A stretch of 64,000 nucleotides of DNA, taken from Candidatus Kapaibacterium sp. GTDB taxonomy: Bacteria > Bacteroidota > Ignavibacteria > Kapaibacteriales > UBA2268. The stretch lies in the NCBI GenBank assembly GCA_026418625.1, contig JAOABA010000049.1, forward strand, positions 1-64,000, written 5' to 3'. The position numbers and the translations under genes were made by a program. Under the pieces are notes generated by a model. It was not told where the DNA came from. It was given only the letters and a program-made list of their open reading frames with translations, and did no database searches. Position 1 is the first letter of the stretch, and every line of letters begins with the position of its first letter. Below are positions 9,751-19,479 of the stretch, piece by piece.

Positions 9751-12393
9751 TTAATATTTAAAACTCATGATAAGCTGAAAATTGATTCTCTCGCCAGGAA
9801 TTCTTGAAGAAAAATTTCCTGTTGCTTCTCTAACACCCGGATAAAAATATTCCACATCAAAGATGTTATTTAAGTTAAAAGATAAATCAATACCCTGCCA
9901 AATGTTTTCAAGTCCTAAGCTGCTATTCAAGATAAAGAAATCAGGGAATTCTGTTATTGGATTATTACTTCCGGATGTGTTTTTGCCTGTAAGTCTCTTT
10001 CCGACATAATTCCCGCGAAGGTTGAAATTAATCCAATCATTGATTTCGAAATTTAAACCAGAATTTAGAATAAAATTGGCAATATCACTGATTCTCAAGT
10101 GATTAGTTTTATCAATTGGTTCTATCATACTGTAATTAGTCCAAAAGGATATAAATCCCAAGCGGTATTTAAAATTAGCCTGAATCCCCGAGATTTCTTG
10201 TTTGCCAATAGGTTGAAATTGTTGTGTGAAAGAGCCATCTGGTTTTTGAACTCTTACAGTTCCTATTACATTGTTATAGTTGGCATAGAATATTGTTAAG
10301 TCAAGTTGCAGGTTTTCATTAGGTATCCAATAAGCACCAAATTCAAAATTTCTGACTCTTTCCGGTGCTAAAGTTGGATTAGCTAATTCTCTTGTTCCTG
10401 TTATAGTTCCATATTTTTGTAGATTAGAAGCATCCTTGAATGCTTCGCTAAATATTCCTTTTAATATGAATGTCTCAACCGGTTTAAAAATTGCTGCACC
10501 TCTAAAATTAAGAACTGTTCCGTAGCCACCACCTTCTCTTATTTTATTGTTATCTACACGAGCACCAAAAGTCAGAATTAGAGGTTTTAGTAAGTTATAA
10601 CTCATCTGACCGAAAATACCTAAATCCATAGATCTAAAATGATCTGTTCCAAGATAACCTTGTCTTCTTACAAGCCCTGAATCTTCAGGATTTGGTGAAT
10701 TATATGTTAAATAATCACCCTGAATCAAACTACTTCGAAACTCGATTCCAGTAAGTAAGGTAATCTCACTTGAAGGAAACCAATTCAACCTCATTTCATT
10801 TCTCAATTGATTTGAGGCTCTAAAGTAATAGGTAGGTGACCAAGTTGGTAATTTTTCCTGATTTAATTCGAGAAAAGAAAGCCTGCCATTACTATATCCT
10901 GTATAATTAAAAAAATTAGTATTTCCATCAATAATATGCAGTCTATAGCTCATTAAGTTAGTGAATAATAGTTTGTCCGAGAGAGCTTTATCGAAATTTA
11001 AGTAAATGAAACTATTCCAATAAATCCATCTGGAGACATTTTCACCAAACATAAAACTATTGTCATTATACCAAGGTGCCGAACCTTCATCGCTTCGCCA
11101 AGATTGAATACCAAATGTCCAATCTTTAATCTGAACTTTAAGTCTTAGTAACCAGTCTTTAGTGTAATTATTAAATTTAAATTGGTTATTATTAAATTTG
11201 CTATTTTTTATAATACTATCTAACCTGAAAGCTTTATTATAGCCATCTCTGGTTAAAATGATTTCTTTAGCTTCTCCTTTTTCATTAAATGTTATTTCAT
11301 AATTATTGCTATTGGGAAATAAACTATCTAATTTATTTTTCTTTAAATACTCATTAGCTCTTAAATTTCCATTGGCATCATTACCTGTGATATTCAAAAT
11401 TTTTTGCATTTCTTCAAATGAAGGACTTAGCATATCCCATTCTTTATAGTGACTTAAATTTTGTTCATCAGACTCAAAAAATCTTCCACTAAGTGAAATA
11501 ACAACATCACTTAGTCTCCATTTAGCTTCACCTTCTAAGTTTTTTGAGTTCCAGCTACCCCAAAAAGATTTCAAACTTAATGCTGTTGTTTTATCAGCTT
11601 CTAAACCATCAATTGCTCTATTTGTAACAATATTTATAACACCAACAAAACTATTAGCACCATACATAGTAGAGGCAGGTCCATAGACAATTTCAACTCT
11701 TTTAATATCTTGAAGAGGATATTGCCTTGATAAATTAATTGCATCAGATACTAAATCATTTTCTTCAACTCCATCAATCAAAAGTAACGTTCTATCAGTT
11801 AATATTGAACGGTATCCTCTTTGATATACCATCGAATAACTAACACCATTACTCTTTATCACGTCAAAACCGGGCAAGTCTGTTAATACTTCAACGATAT
11901 CTTTATAACCTCTTCTTTTTATTTCTTCATTTGTTACTATAATAACAGTAGCAGGTGATTCAAGAACATTTTCAGCTCTTTTAGAAACTGAGGTAACAAG
12001 AACTGAACCTTCCTTTTCCTTGATTTCTCGAATAATTTTTATGAATCTTTGTGGGTCTTCAAAAACATTAGGTTCATAGGTAGGATCAATATATAAAAGC
12101 TCAATTGCAGCATCTTTTGAGCTTTGAATGGAATCTAAAGCAAGATAAGTTAATGATAGAATTTTATAAGCTTCTGCCCGTTCGTTTTGTTTAAAACCTC
12201 CATCTAAACATCTGTTTATAATACTAATAACATCATCAAAATTTCCGCTTCTATATTTTCTTCTTGCTTCTTCTAAAGCTACATCTCCACAGTAAGTTTG
12301 AGACTTGGCTGGGAAAAACGCCATATTTAAAAAAAATAATAGCAGGAAAAAAAATTTTATAAAACTTATACTATTCGATGCCTTAATTTCCAT
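9751..12393 (-). CDS. TonB-dependent outer-membrane receptor with N-terminal TPR-like domain
   Basis: This 880-residue protein has a signal peptide (about 10-32), a short periplasmic helical domain resembling TPR repeats (about 35-105), a plug domain and a 22-strand-type barrel that ends in the aromatic residue Y (FQLIMSFKY). Plug hallmarks are ESPATVIIVTNEEIKRRG, LLLIDGVEEND, VEIVYGPASTMYGA and INIVTNRA. Receptors of this class import large or scarce ligands across the outer membrane using TonB energy. The TPR-like N-terminus, in place of the carboxypeptidase-like domain of SusC proteins, suggests a protein-protein contact in the periplasm. No SusD is adjacent, so a SusCD-type glycan locus is unlikely. 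It is 33 bases downstream of the nSTAND/WD40 gene. Confidence 0.93.
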   Translation of the reverse strand: MEIKASNSISFIKFFFLLLFFLNMAFFPAKSQTYCGDVALEEARRKYRSGNFDDVISIINRCLDGGFKQNERAEAYKILSLTYLALDSIQSSKDAAIELLYIDPTYEPNVFEDPQRFIKIIREIKEKEGSVLVTSVSKRAENVLESPATVIIVTNEEIKRRGYKDIVEVLTDLPGFDVIKSNGVSYSMVYQRGYRSILTDRTLLLIDGVEENDLVSDAINLSRQYPLQDIKRVEIVYGPASTMYGANSFVGVINIVTNRAIDGLEADKTTALSLKSFWGSWNSKNLEGEAKWRLSDVVISLSGRFFESDEQNLSHYKEWDMLSPSFEEMQKILNITGNDANGNLRANEYLKKNKLDSLFPNSNNYEITFNEKGEAKEIILTRDGYNKAFRLDSIIKNSKFNNNQFKFNNYTKDWLLRLKVQIKDWTFGIQSWRSDEGSAPWYNDNSFMFGENVSRWIYWNSFIYLNFDKALSDKLLFTNLMSYRLHIIDGNTNFFNYTGYSNGRLSFLELNQEKLPTWSPTYYFRASNQLRNEMRLNWFPSSEITLLTGIEFRSSLIQGDYLTYNSPNPEDSGLVRRQGYLGTDHFRSMDLGIFGQMSYNLLKPLILTFGARVDNNKIREGGGYGTVLNFRGAAIFKPVETFILKGIFSEAFKDASNLQKYGTITGTRELANPTLAPERVRNFEFGAYWIPNENLQLDLTIFYANYNNVIGTVRVQKPDGSFTQQFQPIGKQEISGIQANFKYRLGFISFWTNYSMIEPIDKTNHLRISDIANFILNSGLNFEINDWINFNLRGNYVGKRLTGKNTSGSNNPITEFPDFFILNSSLGLENIWQGIDLSFNLNNIFDVEYFYPGVREATGNFSSRIPGERINFQLIMSFKY

Positions 12394-12426
12394 AATTGGT
12401 TATACTGTGAAATTGAAAATACGTTG

Positions 12427-15400
12427 CTACGGTAAATTGGAACAGGTTCTTTCATAAGTTATATCGCTTCCAATATAGCGATTCCATTCATCTATACTCA
12501 TATTCCTTAAGACTTCAGTGCAAATTTTATTTGCCAAAAGATCAATATTAGATGTAAAAATTCTTATAAATTTCTCTGAATCAGAAGATATAATCTGGTT
12601 GCTATTAGGACCAAAAGCAATACTATAAATCCAACCATTGATGTTTGTTATGATAATGGGTTGAAGTGTTAGATCTTCATAATTCCAGAGTCTAATTGAG
12701 CCATCATAGCTTGAAGTGGCTATTTGTCCTTGTTTATCACTAAATATTATATCACTAATTATTGATATATGCCCAATTAATTCAATCGGTTTAGCATTGA
12801 ATAAAGATAAATTCCACACTTTGACCAAACCTGATGAGTTCCCAGCAGCAAAAAACTTTGAATTGTTGTTAAAAGCAATAGAAGTGATAGGTTTTCCAGA
12901 TGATTCCATAATAATTGGTTTTTTTGATAGCTCTTTAGCAAAATAGAAATAAATACTTCCATTTTCTGATGCTCTTGCTAAATATACTCCATCAGGGCTC
13001 CAAACTACATCGGTAAGTTTTGCTTCACTTCTTTCTAAAACTTTGGAATTTTCTAAATTATTTAGGTTCCAAATTCTGAGGGTTTTATCTGAACCGACAG
13101 AGGCTAATTCCTGATTATCTGAACTAAAAGAGATAGAATTAACAATTCCAGTATGTCCATTTAAAATTTTTGGGTTTATTTCTTCTAATTTTTTTGTGTC
13201 AAAATTACCGTCAATCTCCCATAATAAAATATGACCATCTGTAGTTCCTGCTGCTATTAAACGACTGTTTGGACTGATCGCAAGGCTTCTGAAACCATTT
13301 TTACCGTAACCTGCTGTTTTAAACTTGACTGACTCAGAATTATACCATTCAAGGTTCCATATTCTAACGGAACCATCATCACTTGTTGTAACAAAATATT
13401 TAGCATTTTTTGAGAATTTAACTTTTCTAACGCCATCTTGATGTTTTCTTAATTTAGGTCTGTCATCTGCGACATTAGCCAATGCATTGTAAATATCTGG
13501 ATTAATAGCATCTCCACCATTATTTTTATTGAACAGATATGCTTGAAGTGCAAGAAGAGCAGGCAGATCCCCTTTTACTGAACTTTGTAATTTATTAGCT
13601 TGAATAGCAACATTTCTGGCAAGAGCCAAAAGACGTAACCTTTTTGCATTTTGTTCAGATTCTCTTGCTTTTTTTTGTTCATCTTCAGCTTTTTTCTTTT
13701 CTTTCAGAGCAAAAAGCCAATTATCTTCAGCTTTTAGTTTTTGTTCATCAGCTATTTCACGAGCTTTATTTGCTTCATCACGAGCTATTTCGGCATTCTT
13801 TTTCTCGATTTCTGCCTTGTTTTTTTCTTTTTCTGCTAATGTCTTCTGAATTATAGCGTATTTTCTTTGTTCTTCTGTTAACTTCCTTTGTTCAACGGCA
13901 ATTTCACCTTGCTGTTCTGAAATTCGTGTTTGTATAACAGCTCTTTTTGCTTCTCTTTCCGCCTCCTTACTTCTTGAAAATGCTATCATTTCATTTTCTT
14001 TTGCTTTTTTTTCACTTGCTTCGCTTTTCATTAAAAAATTTAGCGAGACTATTAAAAAAATCAGAGAAACGATAGAAGCAATACCTAAGACGATAGCGAA
14101 TTTTCTCGCTCTCTGTAATTCCCTCTTTTGTTTATTTTCTTTATTGATAATTTCTAAGTTGTATTGTTTTTTGCTGTATTCCAGATAAGATATAGCTCTG
14201 TCGAAGCCTAATTCATAACGTTCTGCCCAAGCTCTGTTTGGTTTATACCGAATCTGCCAGTCAATAGCGACTTGTAAATCAGGATTGCTAAAAAGACCTG
14301 TTTTACCTTCTTCATAAAGTTCAGCTGATTTGGAAAGTCTTCTATAAAGCTGAACGGATTTTTCTTCTTCTTCGACCCAGATTCTCATTCTTTCCCATAA
14401 TCTCATAATGCTTTCATGGGAAATATCTATAATGCTTTGTTCTGTTATTTTCTCTTTATCTTCAATGTTTAAAAAGCCACATTGTCTATCTCTATAGCGG
14501 TCAATTATTTCAATAACCGCATCAAAATTAGAATCTGTGATTTGAATTATTTCAGCAATACTTGATTTTCTTCTTGTTCCCTTTTTACTTCCATCAATAT
14601 AAACCAATGATTTAAATATTTTTTCTGTTATATCAGTTCCGATTTTACCTTTATCTTTATATATTTTTTCGAAAACTTCTTCTCCGTGAATTGATAAAGC
14701 CTTATCCATCGTTCCAATTGCTTCATAATGCTTTACATCAATGATTTCATTATCATCTTTTTTTGTTTTGTTCCAATGGTCCCAGATTCTCATCAAACAA
14801 TGCTGTAGCACTGGCAATTCGTCAGATTTATCACCAAATTCTGTCAGTAATCTATTGACTAAATCTTCAGAAATACTGCTGCCTGATAAGTTAATTGGAT
14901 TTTTAATAATATTTGTAATTTCTTCCTTTTTTATTCTTGGGACTAAGTAAAGTCCATTATTGATAGCATCAAATAATTCGCTGTATTCTGTGCAATCATC
15001 AAGAAAATCACTTCTCATCGTTAAGACAACATAATTAGGTGAATTAAGTTCCTTCGATGAGTTTATTAGATTCAGTATGAAATTGTTAATTTCTTGGTTG
15101 TCATTATTTATGTCATTGTCTTTTAATCTAAAGATTTCTTCGAATTGATCAACTAATATTAAAGTATTTTTATAATCTGTTTCATTTAATATGGATAATA
15201 TTTGATTTAATATGTTGGTATTTTCCGAAAAATCATTATTAAACAAATCATTAATTAATCTATTGATATGTAATTTTTTTGATTCCTCATTGATAGAATT
15301 TATCTCATCTTTTAAATTGATACTGATACTTTTTGCAAGATTCGTCAGCGGATTCTTACCGGGAGTTAAAATTATGATTCTCCAGTTATATTTTTGAAGC

Positions 15401-15660
15401 TGGTCATCTATTTTAAATTTAATATTATTAATAGAATTTTTTTTTGTTAAAATTGGAATTAACCCAGCTCTAATAAGAGAGCTTTTACCACTGCCAGATG
15501 CTCCTGTTACTGCAAGCAATTTACTTTTACCTAATTTAGATACTATTTCAGTAAGAGCTGATTCTCTTCCAAAGAATAAATGATATTCATCGGACTCATA
15601 GCTTCTAATACCCGGAAATGGATTAGATCTTATTATATTTTTAGTATGATTTATTTCCAT
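12427..15660 (-). CDS. Membrane-anchored nSTAND1-type NTPase with coiled coil and WD40 propeller
   Basis: This 1077-residue protein opens with the nSTAND1 signature (NPFPGIRSYESDEYHLFFGR). A Walker A motif GASGSGKSS (53-61), a Walker B motif LILVDQFEEIF (D171) and a sensor region near MRSDFLDD follow. After a helical arm (to about 500) come one transmembrane helix (521-544), a long charged coiled coil (about 548-690, rich in E/K/A) and seven WD40 blades (about 740-1040). STAND ATPases are signal-dependent oligomerising switches; the WD40 propeller is usually the sensor or autoinhibitory part. The effector here is not obvious. With one membrane helix, the ATPase and propeller probably lie on opposite sides of the membrane unless a second helix was missed. 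It is the first gene of the minus-strand series ending at 470. Confidence 0.9.
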   Translation of the reverse strand: MEINHTKNIIRSNPFPGIRSYESDEYHLFFGRESALTEIVSKLGKSKLLAVTGASGSGKSSLIRAGLIPILTKKNSINNIKFKIDDQLQKYNWRIIILTPGKNPLTNLAKSISINLKDEINSINEESKKLHINRLINDLFNNDFSENTNILNQILSILNETDYKNTLILVDQFEEIFRLKDNDINNDNQEINNFILNLINSSKELNSPNYVVLTMRSDFLDDCTEYSELFDAINNGLYLVPRIKKEEITNIIKNPINLSGSSISEDLVNRLLTEFGDKSDELPVLQHCLMRIWDHWNKTKKDDNEIIDVKHYEAIGTMDKALSIHGEEVFEKIYKDKGKIGTDITEKIFKSLVYIDGSKKGTRRKSSIAEIIQITDSNFDAVIEIIDRYRDRQCGFLNIEDKEKITEQSIIDISHESIMRLWERMRIWVEEEEKSVQLYRRLSKSAELYEEGKTGLFSNPDLQVAIDWQIRYKPNRAWAERYELGFDRAISYLEYSKKQYNLEIINKENKQKRELQRARKFAIVLGIASIVSLIFLIVSLNFLMKSEASEKKAKENEMIAFSRSKEAEREAKRAVIQTRISEQQGEIAVEQRKLTEEQRKYAIIQKTLAEKEKNKAEIEKKNAEIARDEANKAREIADEQKLKAEDNWLFALKEKKKAEDEQKKARESEQNAKRLRLLALARNVAIQANKLQSSVKGDLPALLALQAYLFNKNNGGDAINPDIYNALANVADDRPKLRKHQDGVRKVKFSKNAKYFVTTSDDGSVRIWNLEWYNSESVKFKTAGYGKNGFRSLAISPNSRLIAAGTTDGHILLWEIDGNFDTKKLEEINPKILNGHTGIVNSISFSSDNQELASVGSDKTLRIWNLNNLENSKVLERSEAKLTDVVWSPDGVYLARASENGSIYFYFAKELSKKPIIMESSGKPITSIAFNNNSKFFAAGNSSGLVKVWNLSLFNAKPIELIGHISIISDIIFSDKQGQIATSSYDGSIRLWNYEDLTLQPIIITNINGWIYSIAFGPNSNQIISSDSEKFIRIFTSNIDLLANKICTEVLRNMSIDEWNRYIGSDITYERTCSNLP

Positions 15661-15966
15661 TTTATTAAACAGAATTTTTAAATTCCCTTGTAGTAGTAAG
15701 GCAATTTAAATAAAATTTTTAATATACAAAATTATATATTAGTTTAAACTAAAAATTATTTTATTTAATAAATTTAATTGAGCTACAAATAGTTTATTGG
15801 TTTTGCAAAATTGTGGTATTGGGTGAATACAAAAGAAAAAAAATTTGTAAAACAAATAAATAGTTTTTCATCACTCCGAACGAAGTGAAAACTCTTTAAT
15901 AATTAAATGACTTATTAATTTTTAAGGCTTCGACTTCGGTATAGATTTTTGCTTTTTACACAGCCT
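15661..15966. other. Intergenic region between mfd and the nSTAND/WD40 gene
   Basis: This is 306 bases of AT-rich DNA, likely containing the promoter for the nSTAND gene near 15661-15800 and the end of the mfd transcript. The only structure seen is the imperfect hairpin at 15862-15893. No open frame of note is present. Confidence 0.6.
15862..15893 (-). terminator. Possible terminator hairpin downstream of mfd
   Basis: AGTTTTTCATCACT (15862-15875) can pair with AGTGAAAACT (15884-15893) around an 8-base loop, with a bulge of about four bases in the longer arm. It lies 74 bases past the mfd stop on the minus strand. The trailing sequence is A/T-rich but lacks a clean T-run, so terminator function is only plausible. 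Confidence 0.4.
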
Positions 15967-18900
15967 TTAAAATGAGTGTTCTTCGAGAATTTGAATCATT
16001 TTTTTCAATTTCCAAAGAATTTCAACTGAATCTTCTTTGGAGTTAATAGAGAAAATTACTTTTTTGAAAGTATGATTTTCGATGATTTTTCCGTTATCAT
16101 ACTCTAAAAGGAATTCATATATAATAGGTTCAACGTTTTCATAAAATTCTTGATGGTCATAGCTTGGAAGGTCTAAAATTAAGTGCCCATTTTTTAAATG
16201 AACTTTTTGAATGCCAGTATTATTGGCTAACATTTTAAGTCTTACTCCGAAAAGCAGCTCATTGACTTCTTGTGGAAGTTTTCCATATTTATCAGTAATT
16301 TCTTTCTTAATTGAATCAATTTCTTCGTTGCTTTGAACATTGAATAACTTTTTGTAATAATAAAATCTTTCAGATTCGACGTTCATATAATATTCCGGTA
16401 TTAAACCGTTCTTTTCAAGCTCTATAACAAGGTCTGGATTTTTTAGATATTCCTTTGAGGCACTCTTTAAATTAAATACATCTCTAAATTCTTCAATCTT
16501 TAGTTCAGAAATCGCTTCATCTAACAATTTATGATAGAGTTCAATGCCGATATCGTAGATAAAACCGCTTTGCTCATAACCAAGCAAGTTTCCAGTCCCT
16601 CTAATTTCCATATCTCGCATAGCAAGGTGCAATCCGCTTCCAAGTTCGGTAAATTCTTCAAGTGATTGCAGCCTCTTTAGTGAGTTTTTGGTTAATTTGC
16701 TGAAGGATTCAACAACTAAGTAGCAATATGCTTGTTCATTGCTTCTGCCAACTCTTCCTCGAAGTTGGTAAAGCTCAGCCAAACCAAACTTATCCGCAGC
16801 ATTAATGATGATAGTATTTACGCTTGGAATATCTAAACCCGACTCGATGATTTTTGTTGTTAATAAGACATCAAATTTTCTGCTTAAAAATTTTTCCATT
16901 ACTTTTTCTAATTCATTTGATTTCATTTGTCCGTGGGCTAAACCAAACCTTACTTTAGGCATTAACATTTGAAGTCTTCTTAAATAGTTTTCTAAGTTAT
17001 TAATTCTGTCATTAACGAAAAAAATCTGACCATTCCTTGACAATTCAAATTCTATGGCTTTTTGAATTAATTTATCATCCCATTCTATAACTTCTGTCAA
17101 AATCGGGAGCCTGTTTCTTGGAGGTGTTTCCATTATACTTAAATCACGTGCTCCCATAAGTGACATATTCAAAGTTCTTGGTATTGGAGTTGCTGTTAGA
17201 GTTAAAGTGTCCACGTTAATTTTCAATGCTTTTAGTTTTTCTTTCGCACTGACTCCAAATCTGTGTTCTTCATCAATGACCAGTAAACCAAGGTCTTTGA
17301 ACTCAATGTCTTTGCTCAAAATTCTGTGGGTGCCGATGAGGATGTCAATTTTTCCCTTTTTTACATCATCAATAATTTTTTGTTGTTCACTTGAAGTCCT
17401 GAACCTTGATAAAACTTCAACATTTATCGGATAGTTGATTAATCTGTCTTTGAATGTCAAATAGTGTTGCTGAGCTAAAATTGTTGTTGGAACTAAAACA
17501 GCAACCTGTTTGCCATTCTCAACTGCTTTGAAACAAGCTCTAATAGCCACTTCAGTTTTTCCGAAACCCACATCTCCACAAACGAGTCTGTCCATAGGAT
17601 TTTCGCTTTCCATATCAATTTTTACTTCTTTGGTAGCTTTCGCTTGATCGGGTGTATCTTCATAAATGAATGAAGATTCAAACTCTTTTTGCCAGAGACT
17701 GTCTTGAGAAAAAGCAAATCCTTTTTGTTTTTTTCTTTCAGCGTATAATTTAATCAGTTCTCTCGCCGCCTGCTTAATCTTATCTTTAGTTCTTTGTTTT
17801 TTTCTTAGCCATTCAGTTGAACCCAAGCGATTAATTTTTGGTTCAACTCCCTCTTGAGCTCTATATTTTTGAACTTTAGAAAGATAGTTTAAATTAACAT
17901 ATAAAATATCTCCTTCGGCATAGAGAATTTTTACGGCATCCATCATTCCATTGCCGACTTTTACCTTTTCAAAACCGTCGAAGATACCTATTCCCTTATC
18001 AATATGAACTATATAATCACCTTGCCTGAGACCTCTTAATTCTGTTAGTGATAGTCCTTTGTATTGTGATTTTGTAGTTTTTCTGTCAATTAACCTTTTT
18101 CGATTGAAGATTTGGTGCTCAGTGATAAAGGCTATTTCGGGATTTTCAACAAGGAATCCTTCCGATAGGCTCTCCACAATCCAATTTATTTTTTCTTTTG
18201 TTCTAATGCCATCATCAAGAGATTCACTTAATTTTTGTATTGTTTTGAAGGGTTTTATTTCATTGCTGAGTTCGTCTAAATCTGATTTACTTTGCTCATT
18301 AACCTCTAATTCATTGAAAACAATTTCCTGCAATCTTTCCATTCCATTAATACTATCAGTTGCTATGAAGATATCACAATCAAAAAAGGAAAGCCTCTTC
18401 AACTCCATAGCTAAGTTTTTAATTTTATCCCCGAATTTTGGTTGTTCGAAGGATTTAAATTCTAAATCAGCCTTTGATCTTGGATTAATTTCGATGGTAA
18501 AAAATTTTTCAGGTATTTCAAAATTATCATTTAAAGATTTGATTTCTTGTGGATTAATGATAATCAAAACCATATCATTATCGAAGAACTCAGAAAATGA
18601 AAGCCAATTATCTTTACCACCGTCATTTTGAGAAATGAATTTTGAATTAAATTCAACCTTATCAAAGAAATGAATGCTTCTTTGTGATATTGTGTTAAAC
18701 TCACGGATTGTTTCAATTTCATCACCGTAGAATTCCACTCTTAAAGGGTTGTCCCAACCCATAGGATAAAAGTCAACAATGCCACCTCTAACTGAAAATT
18801 CACCTTGCTGAGAGACAAATTCAACTCTTTCGAAACCATTTAAGGCAAGATCGCTGGTAAACTCTTCTTGATTAACTTCATCTCCTTTTCTTAATACCTT

Positions 18901-19401
18901 GTGATAGTCTTTTAAAACATCAAGATTAGGAAATTTTGCATTAAGGATATTTGGCAATGCAACGGCGATATAATTTTGTTTTCTGAGTTTTTCATCTTTA
19001 TTTGGCTTATCGGAGATTCTTATATTGTTTATCTTAAAAACACTATCAAGGATTAATGTTTCATTTAATGGCAGATGAGGATTTGAGAATACATCAAATT
19101 TTTTTTCAAATAATCTTATTAAGTAATCATCATCAATCAAACTAACTAAATCGTAATATCTATTGTCTGCTTCCTCAACAGAATCGGTTATGATAATAAA
19201 ATTGTATTTTGTTTCTTTCCAGAAATGAGATAATAAGAAAGATTTAAGAGATCCGCTTAGACCCTTAATTTTAAAAGAATTTAGAGTTGAAACTTTTAAA
19301 TTTGTAAAATCATAAAACTTAAGTTCAAGGTCTTTAACTATTTTTTCAAATCTTAATTTATCAGAAAGAAGTTCCTTGAAATTTTTAATATTTTTTTTCA
19401 T
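15967..19401 (-). CDS. mfd: Transcription-repair coupling factor Mfd
   Basis: Mfd removes RNA polymerase stalled at DNA lesions and recruits UvrA. The 1144-residue protein has the UvrB-like N-terminus (including QQGEFSVRGGIVDFYPMG), the RNA-polymerase-interacting CarD-like domain (LRQGDYIVHIDKGIGIFDGF), RecG-like helicase motifs (GDVGFGKTEVA Walker A, DEEH box, TATPIPRT, QLRGRVGRS motif VI) and the C-terminal TRCF domain. Length matches the family (about 1150). The frame is open a further five codons upstream to a TTG at 19416, but the ATG at 19401 (MKKNIKNFKE) is the more natural start. It is 78 bases downstream of hflX on the same strand and may be co-transcribed with it. Confidence 0.97.
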   Translation of the reverse strand: MKKNIKNFKELLSDKLRFEKIVKDLELKFYDFTNLKVSTLNSFKIKGLSGSLKSFLLSHFWKETKYNFIIITDSVEEADNRYYDLVSLIDDDYLIRLFEKKFDVFSNPHLPLNETLILDSVFKINNIRISDKPNKDEKLRKQNYIAVALPNILNAKFPNLDVLKDYHKVLRKGDEVNQEEFTSDLALNGFERVEFVSQQGEFSVRGGIVDFYPMGWDNPLRVEFYGDEIETIREFNTISQRSIHFFDKVEFNSKFISQNDGGKDNWLSFSEFFDNDMVLIIINPQEIKSLNDNFEIPEKFFTIEINPRSKADLEFKSFEQPKFGDKIKNLAMELKRLSFFDCDIFIATDSINGMERLQEIVFNELEVNEQSKSDLDELSNEIKPFKTIQKLSESLDDGIRTKEKINWIVESLSEGFLVENPEIAFITEHQIFNRKRLIDRKTTKSQYKGLSLTELRGLRQGDYIVHIDKGIGIFDGFEKVKVGNGMMDAVKILYAEGDILYVNLNYLSKVQKYRAQEGVEPKINRLGSTEWLRKKQRTKDKIKQAARELIKLYAERKKQKGFAFSQDSLWQKEFESSFIYEDTPDQAKATKEVKIDMESENPMDRLVCGDVGFGKTEVAIRACFKAVENGKQVAVLVPTTILAQQHYLTFKDRLINYPINVEVLSRFRTSSEQQKIIDDVKKGKIDILIGTHRILSKDIEFKDLGLLVIDEEHRFGVSAKEKLKALKINVDTLTLTATPIPRTLNMSLMGARDLSIMETPPRNRLPILTEVIEWDDKLIQKAIEFELSRNGQIFFVNDRINNLENYLRRLQMLMPKVRFGLAHGQMKSNELEKVMEKFLSRKFDVLLTTKIIESGLDIPSVNTIIINAADKFGLAELYQLRGRVGRSNEQAYCYLVVESFSKLTKNSLKRLQSLEEFTELGSGLHLAMRDMEIRGTGNLLGYEQSGFIYDIGIELYHKLLDEAISELKIEEFRDVFNLKSASKEYLKNPDLVIELEKNGLIPEYYMNVESERFYYYKKLFNVQSNEEIDSIKKEITDKYGKLPQEVNELLFGVRLKMLANNTGIQKVHLKNGHLILDLPSYDHQEFYENVEPIIYEFLLEYDNGKIIENHTFKKVIFSINSKEDSVEILWKLKKMIQILEEHSF

Positions 19402-19479
19402 AATATTAAGCCGCAACCTTTAAAATAATCATTCCATCAAAAAAGCTTAATACTTTCATAATCAGTAAAGAAGACCTTT

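Noticed and set aside
13644-13856. Leucine/phenylalanine-rich plus-strand frame opposite the coiled coil of the nSTAND/WD40 gene
   Set aside because: Hydrophobic leucine/phenylalanine strings are the expected complement of a Glu/Lys-rich coiled coil. There is no ribosome-binding site.
15894-15966. CTTCGACTTCGG direct-repeat-like bases near the mfd stop
   Set aside because: Only two short copies are present, with no regular spacing; no CRISPR or larger repeat structure was found here or elsewhere in the window.
18059-18631. 190-codon open frame on the plus strand inside mfd
   Set aside because: It lies fully opposite a strongly conserved mfd coding region, has no recognisable domain, and its composition is that of a reverse-strand shadow.
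19402-19416. Five extra codons at the start of Mfd (TTG start)
   Set aside because: No ribosome-binding site at suitable distance, and the ATG at 19401 gives a usual Mfd N-terminus.
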